This document shows positions 1-8,607 of a stretch of 64,000 nt of DNA, piece by piece. Numbering within the stretch: the stretch's first letter is position 1; each line of letters starts with the position of its first letter. Origin of the DNA: [Streptosporangium] indianense (GTDB lineage: Bacteria > Actinomycetota > Actinomycetes > Streptomycetales > Streptomycetaceae); contig NZ_JAKEIO010000015.1 in assembly GCF_021474405.1 (NCBI RefSeq), positions 20,489 to 84,488 of the forward strand, written 5' to 3'. A model generated the notes under the pieces. It was not told the origin of the DNA. It saw only the letters and a list, made by a program, of their open reading frames with translations, and ran no database searches. A program made the position numbers and the translations under genes.

Positions 1-1
1 C

Positions 2-190
2 GCCGCCAACCACCCCCTCGTCGACGGCAACAAGCGCACCGCCTGGCTGGCCACCGCGACCTTCCTCGCCCTCAACGGCGTCGACCTGGCCGGGGTCGAT
101 CAGGACGTGGCGTACACGCTGGTCGTCGACGTGGCGTCCGGGGCGGAGGCGGACGTGGGCAGGATCGCGGGGCGGCTGAGGGAGCTGTGA
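2..190 (+). CDS. Doc/Fic-family death-on-curing toxin, C-terminal part
   Basis: The window opens inside this gene; only the last 62 residues are visible. They contain HPLVDGNKRTAWLA, which fits the Fic/Doc catalytic loop HPxxDGNKRTA; the histidine and the GNKR segment are the AMPylation/phosphorylation active site of the family. The remainder is a helical tail ending REL. In Doc-type systems the toxin modifies a translation factor and is neutralised by a small upstream antitoxin, which here would lie outside the window. Family placement rests on this one motif and the short C-terminus. Whether the 5' part is intact cannot be judged. Confidence 0.75.
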   Translation, partial: AANHPLVDGNKRTAWLATATFLALNGVDLAGVDQDVAYTLVVDVASGAEADVGRIAGRLREL

Positions 191-327
191 CGTCGGTCCC
201 ACCCCCGGCCGCCCCGGGCCGGTCCGCGCGTCGACGGGCCCGGGGCGCCGGTAGGGTGGCCCGGTTGTCATACGTAGCCGAGCCGTCAGGCTCCCTCGAA
301 CGAGCCGCCCGACCCCCAACGGAGACC

Positions 328-2127
328 GTGACTACCACCGCCGGCACCAGCTCTGCCTCGCATCACCTGTCCCCGGCGTTCCCCGGCCGTGCCCCCTGGG
401 GCACCGCCAGCAAGCTGCGTGCCTGGCAGCAGGGAGCGATGGACAAGTACATCCAGGAGCAGCCGCGGGACTTCCTCGCGGTCGCCACCCCCGGCGCCGG
501 CAAGACGACCTTCGCGCTGACGCTCGCCTCCTGGCTGCTGCACCACCACGTCGTCCAGCAGGTGACCGTGGTGGCCCCGACCGAGCACCTGAAGAAGCAG
601 TGGGCGGAGGCCGCGGCCCGCATAGGGATCAAGCTCGACCCGGAGTACAGCGCCGGGCCGCTCGGCCGGGAGTACCACGGCGTCGCCGTGACGTACGCCG
701 GTGTCGGTGTGCGGCCCATGCTGCACCGCAACCGGGTCGAGCAGCGCAAGACGCTCGTCATCCTCGACGAGATCCACCACGCCGGTGACAGCAAGTCCTG
801 GGGCGAGGCCTGCCTGGAGGCGTTCGAGCCGGCCACCCGGCGGCTCGCCCTGACCGGTACGCCGTTCCGGTCCGACACCAACCCCATCCCCTTCGTGACA
901 TACGAGGAGGGCAACGACGGCATCCGGCGGTCGGCGGCCGACTACACCTACGGCTACGGCAACGCCCTCGCCGACAACGTCGTCCGGCCGGTCATCTTCC
1001 TCTCCTACAGCGGCAACATGCGCTGGCGGACCAAGGCCGGTGACGAGATCGCCGCCCGGCTCGGCGAGCCCATGACCAAGGACGCCATCAGCCAGGCCTG
1101 GCGGACCGCGCTGGATCCGCGCGGCGAGTGGATGCCGTCGGTGCTGCGCGCCGCCGACCAGCGGCTGACGGAGGTACGGAAGGCCATCCCGGACGCGGGC
1201 GCCCTCGTCATCGCCTCCGACCAGGAATCCGCGCGCGCCTACGCCAAGCTCATCCGGGACATCACCGGCAGCAAGGCCACCCTGGTGCTGTCGGACGACT
1301 CCGGCGCCTCCGCGCGGATCGACGAGTTCAGCGGCAACGACGACCGCTGGATGGTCGCGGTGCGGATGGTGTCCGAGGGCGTCGACGTGCCGCGGCTGGC
1401 CGTCGGGGTGTACGCCACCACCATCTCGACGCCCCTGTTCTTCGCCCAGGCCGTCGGGCGTTTCGTGCGGTCCCGGCGGCGCGGCGAGACCGCGTCCGTG
1501 TTCCTGCCGACCGTGCCCGACCTGCTGGGCTTCGCCAACGAGATGGAGCGCGAGCGCGACCACGTCCTCGACAAGCCCAAGAAGGAGGGCGAGGAGGACC
1601 CGTACGCCGAGTCCGAGAAGGAGATGGACGAGGCGAACCGGGAGCAGGACGAGGACACCGGCGAGCAGGACATGCTGCCCTTCGAGGCGCTGGAGTCCGA
1701 CGCCGTCTTCGACCGGGTCATGTACAACGGCGCCGAGTTCGGCATGCAGGCCCATCCCGGCTCCGAGGAGGAGCAGGACTACCTCGGCATCCCCGGGCTG
1801 CTGGAGCCCGACCAGGTGCAGCTGCTGCTGCAGAAGCGGCAGGCCAAGCAGATCTCGCACAGCCGGAAGAAGCCGGACGCGGAAGCCGACCTGCTGGAGG
1901 TGCCGGCGGAACGGCGGCCCGTGGTCTCCCACAAGGAGATGATGGAGCTGCGGCGGCAGCTCAACACGATGGTCGGCGCGTACGTGCACCAGAGCGGCAA
2001 GCCGCACGGGGTCATCCACACCGAGCTGCGGCGCGTGTGCGGGGGGCCTCCGGCGGCGGAGGCGACGGCCGGGCAGTTGCGGCAGCGGATCGCCAAGGTC
2101 CAGGAGTGGGCCACGCGGATGAAGTGA
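328..2127 (+). CDS. DEAD/DEAH-box superfamily 2 helicase
   Basis: A 599-residue SF2 helicase. Visible motifs are Walker A ATPGAGKT (about residues 53-60), DEIHH as motif II (about 148-152), TGTPFR as motif III region (about 176) and QAVGRFVRSRR as motif VI (about 374). The C-terminal 200 residues are acidic and charged with no recognised domain. The GTG at 328 was chosen because GGAG lies at 321-324; the open frame extends further upstream but without a ribosome site and with low-complexity sequence. The substrate (RNA or DNA) is not evident. The fold resembles UvrB/type III restriction-type helicases, but no nuclease domain is present. Confidence 0.85.
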   Translation: MTTTAGTSSASHHLSPAFPGRAPWGTASKLRAWQQGAMDKYIQEQPRDFLAVATPGAGKTTFALTLASWLLHHHVVQQVTVVAPTEHLKKQWAEAAARIGIKLDPEYSAGPLGREYHGVAVTYAGVGVRPMLHRNRVEQRKTLVILDEIHHAGDSKSWGEACLEAFEPATRRLALTGTPFRSDTNPIPFVTYEEGNDGIRRSAADYTYGYGNALADNVVRPVIFLSYSGNMRWRTKAGDEIAARLGEPMTKDAISQAWRTALDPRGEWMPSVLRAADQRLTEVRKAIPDAGALVIASDQESARAYAKLIRDITGSKATLVLSDDSGASARIDEFSGNDDRWMVAVRMVSEGVDVPRLAVGVYATTISTPLFFAQAVGRFVRSRRRGETASVFLPTVPDLLGFANEMERERDHVLDKPKKEGEEDPYAESEKEMDEANREQDEDTGEQDMLPFEALESDAVFDRVMYNGAEFGMQAHPGSEEEQDYLGIPGLLEPDQVQLLLQKRQAKQISHSRKKPDAEADLLEVPAERRPVVSHKEMMELRRQLNTMVGAYVHQSGKPHGVIHTELRRVCGGPPAAEATAGQLRQRIAKVQEWATRMK

Positions 2128-2480
2128 CGGTGCCCTCCGCGGGGCACGGGGGTGGTGGCTCCCACGCGGGCGGAAGCCGTACACCGACACAGCTCCGCGC
2201 CCTTTCGGGGGCGCGCAAACCGCCCGAATACCGACACCACGCCCTGACCCCTGCCCGGATTCTGGACGGAGACTTCCGCTCAGCGAACCTGCTTCGCTAC
2301 TGTCCGGCTACGCACACGCCCCGTGGCAGCGCCGCCGCGGAGCGCAGCCGTGAAGCGACGCGGTCCGGACAGGCCGGGCCGCCGACCGATCGGCGGCCTC
2401 TGAAGCGCGTGACCGACGGGACTCGGTGACGCATTCGCCGACCGGGGAGCCGCCGACCTCACCACTAAGGAGTGGGCGTC
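2128..2480. other. 353-bp intergenic region with one hairpin
   Basis: No gene-like frame with coding bias is visible between the helicase and the IclR gene. The only clear structure is a 9-bp perfect stem at 2377-2385/2390-2398 with loop CCGA, about 80 bases before the IclR start. It is too far from the helicase stop and has no T-tract, so it may be a leader structure or an operator rather than a terminator. Confidence 0.5.
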
Positions 2481-3122
2481 GTGACCGCGGAGACCTCTCA
2501 GACGCTCGACCGGGGACTGCGGGTCCTCAAGCTGCTCGCCGACACGGACCACGGGCTGACCGTGACCGAACTCTCCCTCCGGCTGGGTGTGAACCGGACC
2601 GTCGTGTACCGGTTGCTCGCCACGCTGGAACAGCATGCCCTCATACGCCGTGACCTCGGCGGACGTGCCCGGGTCGGGCTCGGCGTGCTGCGGCTGGGGC
2701 GTCAGGTACATCCGCTGGTGCGGGAGGCCGCGATGCCGGCACTGCGGTCACTGGCCGAGGACATCGGCGCGACGGCGCACCTGACCCTGGTCGACGGGGC
2801 GGACGCGCTGGCCGTGGCCGTCGTGGAACCGACCTGGACGGACTATCACGTCGCCTACCGCGCCGGTTTCCGGCACCCGCTGGACCGGGGCGCCGCCGGC
2901 AAGGCGATACTCGCGGCCCGGCAGCATCCGATGAGCGACCCCGGCTACATGCTGACCCACGGGGAGCTGGAGGCAGGTGCCTGGGGGGCGGCGGCACCGC
3001 TGCTGGGCGTGACGGGCGTCGAGGGCAGCGTGGGTGTGGTGATGCTGGCGGAGGCGGTACCGGAACGGGTGGGCCCCCGAGTCGTCGACGCGGCCCGCGA
3101 GGTCGCGGAAGCCCTCCGCTGA
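2481..3122 (+). CDS. IclR-family transcriptional regulator
   Basis: A 213-residue regulator, rather short for IclR proteins (usually about 250). The N-terminal winged helix-turn-helix covers residues 1-70 (TLDRGLRVLKLLAD, then a recognition segment NRTVVYRLLATL). The C-terminal ligand-binding domain follows, with the family-typical RAGFRHPLDRGAAGKAIL. GTG at 2481 is preferred because AAGGAG lies at 2467-2472; an in-frame GTG at 2472 overlaps that site. The effector is not predictable, and no catabolic genes adjoin it; the next gene encodes an exported protease-like protein. Confidence 0.85.
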   Translation: MTAETSQTLDRGLRVLKLLADTDHGLTVTELSLRLGVNRTVVYRLLATLEQHALIRRDLGGRARVGLGVLRLGRQVHPLVREAAMPALRSLAEDIGATAHLTLVDGADALAVAVVEPTWTDYHVAYRAGFRHPLDRGAAGKAILAARQHPMSDPGYMLTHGELEAGAWGAAAPLLGVTGVEGSVGVVMLAEAVPERVGPRVVDAAREVAEALR

Positions 3123-3332
3123 CCAACGCGCGCCGCGGCCCCCTCGCCCGGCGACCCCAGCGGCCCTGCGCTGAAGGCCTGCGGCCTCCCCCACGCGGGC
3201 GGCCCGAAAGCCTCGCGGCGCCTGCGACCTCACGCACCGGCCGCCTGGAGGCCTGGCGCCGACGGCCTGCGGCTGCCGAGCCCCCGGCGCCCTGGTCCCG
3301 GTGGTATCGCGCCTCCGCGTTAGATTGATCCC

Positions 3333-4124
3333 GTGTTCTCTCGCCTCACGCGCCCCCAGGCCATCGCCGTCTGCGCCCTGCCCGTCGTGGCCCTGTTCGC
3401 GACGGCGGTGTTCGCGCCGCTGCCGTTCTCGGTGGCGCAGCCGGGCCTGACGGCGAACGTGCTCGGCGAGAACAAGGGCGCGGAGGTGATCACCATCTCC
3501 GGTGCGCCGGTCCGGGAGACCGAGGGCCAGTTGCGGATGACCACCATCGAGGCGACCTCCCCGGACACCCGGGTCTCGCTCCCCGACGTCATCGACAGCT
3601 GGTTCCGCACCGACCAGGCGGTCATGCCGCGCGACTCCGTCTACCCGAGCGGGGACAGCGTCAAGGAGATCGAGCGGCACAACGAGGAGCAGATGAAGGA
3701 GTCCCAGGACGCGGCGACGCAGGCCGCGCTGGGGTACCTCGGTCTCGACGACGAGGACGTCGAGGTCAGCCTGAAGCTCGCGGACGTGGGCGGGCCCAGT
3801 GCGGGGCTGCTCTTCTCCCTCGGCATCGTCGACAAGCTCGACGGCGACGGCACGGGCGGGGATCTGACCGGCGGCCGGGTCATCGCCGGTACGGGCACGA
3901 TCGACGCGGCCGGCCGGGTCGGTGCGGTCGGGGGCGTCGCCCTCAAGACGCAGGCCGCGAAGCGGGACGGGGCGACGGTGTTCCTGGTCCCCAAGGCGGA
4001 GTGCGGGGACGCTCGCGCCGAGCTTCCGCAGGGGCTGCGGCTGATCCCGGTGACCACCCTGAAGAGCACGGTGAGTTCCCTGGTGGCCCTGGAGACGGGC
4101 AAGGGCTCCGTGCCGAGTTGTTAG
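3333..4124 (+). CDS. Exported Lon-type S16 protease-domain protein
   Basis: A 263-residue protein with one N-terminal hydrophobic segment (about residues 9-30) that would anchor or export it. The C-terminal half matches the Lon proteolytic fold: Ser about 156 in GGPSAGLLFS is the expected nucleophile and Lys about 205 in GGVALKTQAAKR the expected general base. There is no AAA+ ATPase domain, so it would act without ATP-driven unfolding. Related actinobacterial proteins often carry a PDZ domain; I do not see a clear one here, though residues 40-80 could be a degenerate version. Substrate unknown. The start is supported by the hydrophobic N-terminus. Confidence 0.75.
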   Translation: MFSRLTRPQAIAVCALPVVALFATAVFAPLPFSVAQPGLTANVLGENKGAEVITISGAPVRETEGQLRMTTIEATSPDTRVSLPDVIDSWFRTDQAVMPRDSVYPSGDSVKEIERHNEEQMKESQDAATQAALGYLGLDDEDVEVSLKLADVGGPSAGLLFSLGIVDKLDGDGTGGDLTGGRVIAGTGTIDAAGRVGAVGGVALKTQAAKRDGATVFLVPKAECGDARAELPQGLRLIPVTTLKSTVSSLVALETGKGSVPSC

Positions 4125-4291
4125 TGGGCGGGGAGCGGCCCCGGCCGGGTGGCGAGTTTCAGCCCGACCTCTACGAGGGTCCAGCCCAGCCGCGTACGGA
4201 GTGCGGGGCGCTGCGCCGGACGGGGTTCGGTCTCGGCACGGAGCTCGGCGGCGCGGGCGTGGTGCAGGGCCAGGTGGATGTCCGGGTGCAT
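4121..4291 (-). CDS. Small hypothetical protein (56 aa), coupled to ArsR-like gene
   Basis: A 56-residue reading frame just downstream of the ArsR-like repressor on the same strand. The repressor stop lies at 4302-4304, and a GAAGGG ribosome site falls in the 10-base gap, so translation is probably coupled. The sequence begins MHPDIHLALHHARAAELRAE and is helical and basic with no known domain. The 3' end overlaps the convergent S16 gene by four bases. The spacing and ribosome site support a real gene, but it is too short for certainty. Confidence 0.5.
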   Translation of the reverse strand: MHPDIHLALHHARAAELRAETEPRPAQRPALRTRLGWTLVEVGLKLATRPGPLPAH

Positions 4292-4301
4292 GGCGGACCC
4301 T

Positions 4302-4883
4302 TCAGTCGGTTCGGAGGGGGAAGGCGTGCGTGTGGATGCGGACCTGCTCCGTGCCGGGAGAGTCCCCGGCGGCACGGTCCCGGTAGGTCTCGACCAGGGC
4401 GTGCATCTTCTCGACGAGTTCCCGCGTCAGTTCGGGCGTGAGGCTCAGCGTCGCGCTGCTCATGTCCCAGGAGCGGCTCCACTCCTCGGTCCACGCATCG
4501 CGATTGCCCAGCCAGGTGGACAGAGCCCGGGTCTGCGTGGTGGCGACCTCGTGCAGATACATGTCCGCCGCTCCGCGTACGGCCGGGTCCGAGTCGGCGA
4601 GCAGGGAGTCGTCGAAGCGGAGGCCGCTGTGGACGGCCTTCCACCACCGCTCGCGTCCCTTGCCGTGCTCGGGTGCGTCCTCCACGAAGCCGTACTCCGC
4701 GAGCTGACGCAGGTGGTAGCTGGTGGCCCCGCTGGATTCGCCCAGCTTCTGGGCCAGTTGGGAGGCGGTTGCCGGGCCGCCGAATCGCAGGGCGTCCAGC
4801 AGCTGCATGCGCAGCGGGTGTGCCAGCCCCCGCAGGGACCGGGCGTCAAGTTGCCGTACGGGTGTCTCTTCGGCCTCGCTCAT
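4302..4883 (-). CDS. ArsR-like winged-helix transcriptional repressor
   Basis: A 193-residue regulator with an ArsR-type winged helix at residues 15-85 (ARSLRGLAHPLRMQLLDAL, then the recognition helix in GATSYHLRQLAEYG). The rest is a helical effector/dimer region with several tryptophans. No metal-binding cysteine motif is visible, so it is not a canonical metal sensor. The ATG at 4881-4883 sits directly beside a perfect palindrome (4899-4918), suggesting autoregulation. It heads a two-gene unit with the 56-residue protein. The osmoprotectant transporter genes downstream of the operator lie on the same strand but are convergent in position, not an operon with it. Confidence 0.8.
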   Translation of the reverse strand: MSEAEETPVRQLDARSLRGLAHPLRMQLLDALRFGGPATASQLAQKLGESSGATSYHLRQLAEYGFVEDAPEHGKGRERWWKAVHSGLRFDDSLLADSDPAVRGAADMYLHEVATTQTRALSTWLGNRDAWTEEWSRSWDMSSATLSLTPELTRELVEKMHALVETYRDRAAGDSPGTEQVRIHTHAFPLRTD

Positions 4884-4898
4884 GATGCAAAGGTAGCG

Positions 4899-4918
4899 TT
4901 GCAAAGCTCCCTTTGCAA
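4899..4918. promoter_or_regulatory. Palindromic operator upstream of ArsR-like gene
   Basis: TTGCAAAG and CTTTGCAA form a perfect 8-bp inverted repeat separated by CTCC. A further half-site-like TGCAAAG occurs at 4886-4892. The position 16-35 bp before the repressor start codon is ideal for autorepression. Binding by the adjacent protein is inferred from position. Confidence 0.7.
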
Positions 4919-4933
4919 CGGTCTCTTTGTAAG

Positions 4934-5895
4934 TCACCCCTCCTTGACGAACCCCTCCCGCACCATCCAGTCCAGCGCCACCTGATGCGGATCCTCCCCG
5001 TCCACATCCACCTTCGCGTTCAGCGTCTGCGCCACGGAGTTGTCCAGCTTCGCCGTCACCGGGTTCAGGACCTCCGCGATCGCCGGCCACTCCTTCAGGG
5101 TCTTGGCGTTGATCATCGGGGGTTGTAGTTGGGGAAGAACTTCTTGTCGTCGTCCATCACCACCAGGTTCATCGACTTGATGCGCCCGTCGGTGGTGAAC
5201 ACCTCCCCGTACGTGCAGTTGCCCTTCGCGGTCTGCGTGTAGATGATCCCGGTGTCCATCTGCGTGATGTTCCGCGCCGGCACGTTCATGCCGTAGGCCT
5301 TCTGCATGCCCGGCAGCCCGTCCGCCCGGTTGGCGAACTCGACCTCCACGCACAGCTGCACGGCCCCCGGGTCGGACTTCGACAGCTTCGCCACGTCCGA
5401 CATGGTCTTCGTGCCGTACTTCTTCGCGTTCTGCTGGTTCATCGCCAGCGCGTACGTGTTGTCGAGCTTCGACGGCGGCAGCCAGACCAGCCCGTTGCCC
5501 GCGTCCTCCTTCCTCACCGACTCCCACTGCTCCTGCGGGTCGGTGATCGGCTTGCTGTGCCCGAGGTAGGTGATCCACGCCGTGCCCGTGTACTCGTACC
5601 CGGCGTCCGCGTCACCTTTGCGGACCGCCTCGCGGCTGCCGATGGACCCCTGGATGCCGGTGCGGTCGATCACGTCGGCGCCGGCCGCCTCGAACGCGAT
5701 GCCCATGATCGAGCCGAGGATCAGCTGCTCGGTGAACGACTTCGACGTCACCGTCAGGTGCGCCCCCTTCAGCGGCTCGCCCCGGCCGATCGACCCCGGC
5801 TTCACATCGTCGGTCAGGGGGGAGCCACTGGTCAGGCCACAGCCGGCCGCCGCCAGCAGCAGGGCCGCGGCCGCCGGGCGCGTACGCCCCCTCAC
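4934..5895 (-). pseudogene. Osmoprotectant ABC transporter substrate-binding lipoprotein, frameshifted
   Basis: The product is an OpuAC-family binding protein for glycine betaine, choline or carnitine. The N-terminus is a lipoprotein signal with cysteine in LLLAAAGCGL; the body contains SKSFTEQLILG, typical of the family. The reading frame breaks in a run of five C (coding strand; 5118-5122): frame one ends ...FFPNYNPR and the remaining 60 or so residues (MINAKTLKEWPAIAEVL onwards) continue in another frame to 4934. One extra C restores a 320-residue protein. It starts with GTG at 5895, overlapping the permease stop as GTGA. Either a sequencing error in a homopolymer or a real recent mutation. 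Confidence 0.8.
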
Positions 5896-6692
5896 GGCTG
5901 CAACCCCCGTGGCCGCAGCAGCAGTTCGACGATCGAGGCCAGCCAGTCCACCAGCAGCGCCAGCACCACCGTGAGGACCGAGCCCAGCACCAGCACCGGC
6001 ATCCGCTGGTTGGTGATCCCGGTCGTGATCAGCACACCGAGACCGCCGCCCCCGCCGAACACCGCCAGGGTCGCCGTACCGACGTTGAGGACGAGGGCCG
6101 TACGCACGCCCGCGAGGATCAGCGGGACCGCGAGCGGGAGTTCCACCCTCCGCAGCACCCCCGAGGGGGACATGCCGATGCCGCGGGCCGCCTCCAGCAG
6201 GGTCGGGTCGTTCGCCTTCAGGCCCGTGATCGTGTTGGAGAGCACCGGCAGGATGGCGTAGACGATCATGCCGATCAGGGCGGCCCTGCGGCCGATGCCC
6301 AGCCAGATCACCAGGAGGGCGAGCAGGCCGATCGCCGGGGTCGCCTGGCCCGCGTTGGCGAACGCCATCGCCACCGGCGTGGCCCTGCTCATCGCCCCGC
6401 GGGTCAGCAGGATGCCCAGCGGGATCGCGATGATCAGCACGAAGAACGTGGAGATCACGGTCAGCTGGATGTGCTGCCACAGCGCCTTGGTGACCTGGCC
6501 GCCCGACAGGGCGTTGCGGGTGAGCGCGTCCAGGTCGGCCTGCTGGAACCAGAGCCAGGTGGCGAGCAGCACGGCGATCAGGGCGACCGGCAGGAACGTC
6601 AGCTTCTGCCAGGTCAGGCGCGAGGGCGGGCGCTCCGTCCGGGACGCTTCCGCGACCGGCTCGGAGGGCTCCTCGACCTCCGTGGCCGTCAC
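5892..6692 (-). CDS. Osmoprotectant ABC transporter permease (downstream copy)
   Basis: A 266-residue integral membrane permease of the BPD (MetI-like) family, with about six hydrophobic segments and the cytoplasmic EAA loop visible as LLEAARGIGMSPSGVLRRVELP. It has a longer N-terminal cytoplasmic tail than its paralogue at 7941. GTG at 6692 follows GGAGGA and overlaps the ATPase stop as GTGA, so the genes are translationally coupled. Together with the ATPase, second permease and binding protein it forms an OpuB/OpuC-type importer for compatible solutes. Confidence 0.9.
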   Translation of the reverse strand: MTATEVEEPSEPVAEASRTERPPSRLTWQKLTFLPVALIAVLLATWLWFQQADLDALTRNALSGGQVTKALWQHIQLTVISTFFVLIIAIPLGILLTRGAMSRATPVAMAFANAGQATPAIGLLALLVIWLGIGRRAALIGMIVYAILPVLSNTITGLKANDPTLLEAARGIGMSPSGVLRRVELPLAVPLILAGVRTALVLNVGTATLAVFGGGGGLGVLITTGITNQRMPVLVLGSVLTVVLALLVDWLASIVELLLRPRGLQP

Positions 6693-7948
6693 CGTTCTCC
6701 TCCCGGGCCGGTCACGCCCGCCGGGCCTGAGGCCCCCTCTTGCTCCGCGTGTGTCTGCGAGGCCCGCAGCGACTCCAGCTCGTGCTGGTGCTCCATCGCG
6801 TCGAGCCGGTCGGCCTCCAGCAACTCGTGCACGGAGTTGATGAGCGTCTCCATGTCGACGACGCCCGTGTACTCGCCGCGCCGCCCGGTCACCACCACCC
6901 GCCCCGCGTTGTCGGTGAGCACCGCCTCCAGCGCGTCCCGCAGGGTGGCGTCCAGGCTGACCGTGGCCTGCACCAGGGTCCCGGCGCGGGCCAGTGAGCC
7001 CCGGGCCCGCATCAGATCGCCGCGCCGCAGCCACTTGTAGGGGCGGCGGCGCCGGTCGAGCAGCAGGATCTCGTTGCTGCCGCTGGTCCGCAGCAGGTTG
7101 AAGATCTGCTGCAGCGGGTCGTCGACCGTGACCGTCGGACAGTCGGTGATCTCCACGTCCCGTACGCGGGTCAGGTTCAGCCGCTTCAGTGCGGCGCCGG
7201 CGCCCACGAACCCGGACACGAAGTCGTCCGCCGGGTTCGTCAGGATCGCCTCGGGGGTGTCGAACTGCGCGATGTGCGACCGCTCGCGCAGCACGGCGAT
7301 CCGGTCGCCGATCTTGATCGCCTCGTCGAAGTCGTGGGTGACGAACACGATCGTCTTGTGCAGCTCGTACTGCAACCGGATCAGCTCGTCCTGGAGGTGG
7401 TCCCGGGTGATGGGATCCACCGCCCCGAACGGCTCGTCCATCAGCAGCACCGGGGGATCGGCGGCCAGGGCCCGGGCCACCCCCACGCGCTGTTGCTGCC
7501 CGCCGGAGAGCTGGCGCGGGTAGCGGCCGCGGAACTCCGCGGCGTCGAGGCCGACCAGGTCGAGGAGCTCCTCGGTGCGCTCCCTGATCCGCGGCTTCGA
7601 CCAGCCGATCATCTTCGGGACGATCCCGATGTTCTGCGCCACCGTCATGTGCGGGAAGAGCCCGGCGGACTGGATGGCGTAGCCGACCTTGCGGCGCAGC
7701 TTGACCGGGTCCATGTCGGTGACGTCCTCGCCGCCGATCCTGATACGGCCGCCGGTCGGCTCGATCAGCCGGTTGATCATCTTGAGCGTGGTCGACTTGC
7801 CGCAGCCCGAGGGGCCGACGAAGACGACGACCTCGCCCGCCTTGATCTGCATGCTCACGTTGTCCACGGCCGGCTGCGCACTGCCGGGGTAGCGCTTGGT
7901 CAGGTTCTCCAGCTCGATCGAGGCGCCGTGGTCACCGGTCTCAGGCAC
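6689..7948 (-). CDS. Osmoprotectant ABC transporter ATP-binding protein with CBS domains
   Basis: A 419-residue ABC ATPase. Walker A GPSGCGKST spans about residues 45-53, the signature LSGGQ 147-151 and Walker B VLLMDEP 167-173. After residue 260 a pair of CBS domains follows, the hallmark of quaternary-amine transporters of the OpuA/OpuC type; in OpuA these sense ionic strength. The last 30 residues are a low-complexity tail. The gene lies between two permease genes, overlapping both (8 bp upstream, 4 bp downstream), so all are read from one transcript. Confidence 0.93.
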   Translation of the reverse strand: MPETGDHGASIELENLTKRYPGSAQPAVDNVSMQIKAGEVVVFVGPSGCGKSTTLKMINRLIEPTGGRIRIGGEDVTDMDPVKLRRKVGYAIQSAGLFPHMTVAQNIGIVPKMIGWSKPRIRERTEELLDLVGLDAAEFRGRYPRQLSGGQQQRVGVARALAADPPVLLMDEPFGAVDPITRDHLQDELIRLQYELHKTIVFVTHDFDEAIKIGDRIAVLRERSHIAQFDTPEAILTNPADDFVSGFVGAGAALKRLNLTRVRDVEITDCPTVTVDDPLQQIFNLLRTSGSNEILLLDRRRRPYKWLRRGDLMRARGSLARAGTLVQATVSLDATLRDALEAVLTDNAGRVVVTGRRGEYTGVVDMETLINSVHELLEADRLDAMEHQHELESLRASQTHAEQEGASGPAGVTGPGGER

Positions 7949-8588
7949 GGATCCCCCTGGGAATGGTCAGCCGCCCGATCAGGACGTACGCGGCGTCGAA
8001 CAGCAGCGCCAGGATGATGATGCCGAGCGTGCCCGCGAGGACCTGGTTGAGCGCGTTGGCGCTGCCCAGCGAGGCGAGGCCGCGGAAGATGACGTTGCCG
8101 AGTCCGGGGCCGGAGGCGTACGCCGCGATGGCCGCGATGCCCATCAGCATCTGGGTGGAGACGCGGATCCCGGTCAGGATGGGCGGCCAGGCCAGCGGCA
8201 GCTCGATCCGCAGCAGCCGGGCCGGCCGGGACATCCCGATGCCCGTGGCCGCGTCCACCAGAGCCGGATCCACCCCGCGCAGCCCGACGATCGCGTTGCG
8301 CACGACCGGCAGCAGCCCGTACAGCGTCAACGCGATCACCGTGGGCGGCACACCGAGGCCCACGAGGGGGATGAGCAGACCGATCAGGGCGAGCGCCGGC
8401 ACGGTCAGGATGGTGGCGGTGGTCGTGGTGGCGAGGTTCCCGGCCCACTCGCTGCGGTACGTGACCACGCCGATCAGCACCCCGAGCGCGGTCGCCACGA
8501 CCATGCACTGGAAGACCACGCTCGCGTGCTGGTAGGCGTCCGTGAGCAGCTGCTGGTGCCGGTTGACCAGGTACTCCCAGAAGTTCAC
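7941..8588 (-). CDS. Osmoprotectant ABC transporter permease (upstream copy)
   Basis: A 215-residue permease, first gene of the transporter operon. It has about five or six transmembrane segments and an EAA-type loop (ALVDAATGIGMSRPARLLRIELP). The start is GTG at 8588 giving VNFWEYL, with AGGGGTGAG upstream. It is paralogous to the permease at 5892; heteromeric pairs of permeases are normal for OpuB/OpuC-type importers. The ATPase begins inside its last codons. The Lrp/AsnC gene lies upstream on the same strand with only 19 bp between. Confidence 0.9.
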   Translation of the reverse strand: MNFWEYLVNRHQQLLTDAYQHASVVFQCMVVATALGVLIGVVTYRSEWAGNLATTTTATILTVPALALIGLLIPLVGLGVPPTVIALTLYGLLPVVRNAIVGLRGVDPALVDAATGIGMSRPARLLRIELPLAWPPILTGIRVSTQMLMGIAAIAAYASGPGLGNVIFRGLASLGSANALNQVLAGTLGIIILALLFDAAYVLIGRLTIPRGIRA

Positions 8589-8607
8589 ACGCGCTCACCC
8601 CTACACG

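Noticed and set aside
286..2190. Long minus-strand open frame opposite the helicase
   Set aside because: It is a product of high G+C codon bias; the translation is low-complexity and lacks any domain, while the plus strand encodes clear helicase motifs.
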